DNA of 64,000 nt from Anaerolineaceae bacterium. GTDB lineage: Bacteria; Chloroflexota; Anaerolineae; Aggregatilineales; Phototrophicaceae. Below, piece after piece: positions 63,596 to 64,000 of this stretch. Every line of letters begins with the position of its first letter. Position 1 is the stretch's first letter. Under the pieces are notes generated by a model. It was not told the origin of the DNA. It saw nothing but the letters and a program-made list of their open reading frames with translations, and made no database searches. The stretch covers positions 496,001-560,000 of the forward strand of contig PABP01000021.1 of the NCBI GenBank assembly GCA_002699585.1, given 5' to 3'. The position numbers and the translations under genes were made by a program.

Positions 63596-64000
63596 CAGCC
63601 GGCTTTAATCGCCGTATTAAAATGTCTCAGGCGCAGCCCCCCCAGGTTGATCCAGTGCGCCCGCTCAAAGACCCGCGTCGCAATCCGGTTCCCCCAGTGG
63701 AAGGCGAAGTCCACGTCGCGGCCTTCCCGACGCGCCTGGTCCCGCTCACGGGCGTCCATCAGCTGCGCCAGATTGGTCGTTAAAATCGTTGGTTTGTCAT
63801 AACCGGCACTGTGCCGCGGCGATACGATGTAATCCATGAACAGCGATTCGCGGTCCTGGCTGGCACGGCCCCAGGCATCGGCCTGCACGTTGGCCTCATC
63901 GACGATCAGCAGATCCGCGTCGATCAGCGGTTGCGTCAGCCGCTCTTTGTCAGCCTGCGCGCGTTCCCGCCCCCCTGCGTCCGATGCATACCCATAGGTC
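63595..64000 (-). CDS. DnaC-like helicase loader ATPase, 3' part
   Basis: The last 134 residues of an AAA+ protein; the frame is open to the right edge, so the start and Walker A lie outside. Visible are the Walker B DADLLIVDEAN, sensor-1-like KPTILTTNL and the RIATRVFERAHWINLGG arginine-finger region typical of DnaC/IstB loaders. The gene marks the phage replication region. Confidence 0.78.
   Translation of the reverse strand, partial: TYGYASDAGGRERAQADKERLTQPLIDADLLIVDEANVQADAWGRASQDRESLFMDYIVSPRHSAGYDKPTILTTNLAQLMDARERDQARREGRDVDFAFHWGNRIATRVFERAHWINLGGLRLRHFNTAIKAG

Larger units (their letters stand above)
29799..64000. mobile_element. Siphovirus-like prophage integrated at tRNA-His (right end outside window)
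   Basis: The region holds a tyrosine integrase, CI-like repressor, terminase pair, portal, prohead protease, major capsid, connectors, tail tube, frameshifted chaperone, TP901-type tape measure, distal tail and hub proteins, tail spike, Dam and helicase loader. Nearly all genes from 32 to 64 kb are on the minus strand with overlapping stops and starts. The base composition looks richer in G+C than the host part. A long non-contractile tail is inferred from the tape measure and single tube gene, with no sheath. All visible structural genes are full length, so it may be functional. The left boundary is taken as the tRNA 3' end. Confidence 0.9.

Overview
The window looks like a Chloroflexota (Anaerolineae-type) chromosome. 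The reasons are the long Thr/Pro-rich surface proteins with a single membrane anchor, the coiled-coil-rich sensor kinase, the SufC-B-D-S-U gene set, Gram-positive-style LCP and STAS/RsbW proteins, and GGAGG-type ribosome sites. This placement rests on gene content and style, not on a phylogenetic marker. The left 29.8 kb is host chromosome. The right 34 kb is an apparently intact tailed-phage genome integrated next to a tRNA-His gene; it runs off the right edge.

Host part, left to right: the 3' end of nuoD and a nuoI-like gene (complex I); an Mrp-type Fe-S carrier ATPase; a STAS antagonist and RsbW-like anti-sigma pair; a secreted class A beta-lactamase-fold serine hydrolase; a NUDIX hydrolase; a 1,127-residue membrane sensor kinase homologue whose phospho-acceptor His is replaced by Gln; a Thr/Pro-rich stalk protein; an LCP-family cell-wall ligase; an oligopeptide ABC importer (binding protein and two permeases); tRNA-Pro(GGG); selD, which is a selenoprotein gene with an in-frame UGA at codon 17 followed by a SECIS-like hairpin; a four-domain murein hydrolase; a DUF59 (SufT/PaaD-like) gene divergent from the suf operon (sufC, sufB, sufD, then sufS, sufU and a Rieske protein); a GDPD phosphodiesterase; a methyltransferase; and tRNA-His(GTG).

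Prophage part: the left end, beside tRNA-His, carries a Cro/CI-type repressor gene transcribed leftward. It also carries an operator-rich region, a zinc-ribbon protein and a tyrosine integrase, the last two transcribed rightward. Everything from about 32 to 64 kb is on the minus strand, read from right to left. It begins with a DnaC-like helicase loader (cut by the window edge) and small genes including a Dam-type methylase. Tail appendage genes (a beta-helix spike) follow, then a wHTH regulator, small and large terminase, portal, a set of small genes, a Mu-F-like head protein, cargo genes (a sulfotransferase and a duplicated pair), a fused protease-scaffold, decoration protein, major capsid protein, a glycosyltransferase, head-tail connectors, tail tube, a frameshifted tail chaperone, tape measure, distal tail and hub proteins. 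The run ends with a terminal group of membrane and surface proteins: a coiled-coil membrane protein, a signal-peptide protein, a lipoprotein with a glycosidase-like barrel, a Thr/Pro stalk protein and a 47-residue membrane protein. Stops and starts overlap throughout (TGATG, ATGA), showing tight translational coupling. No structural gene is visibly broken.

The strongest points for follow-up are the Sec-containing SelD, the His-less kinase, and the Chloroflexota siphophage with its sulfotransferase and glycosyltransferase inside the virion operon. The probable +1/-2 frameshift in its tail chaperone and its host-like surface proteins are next.
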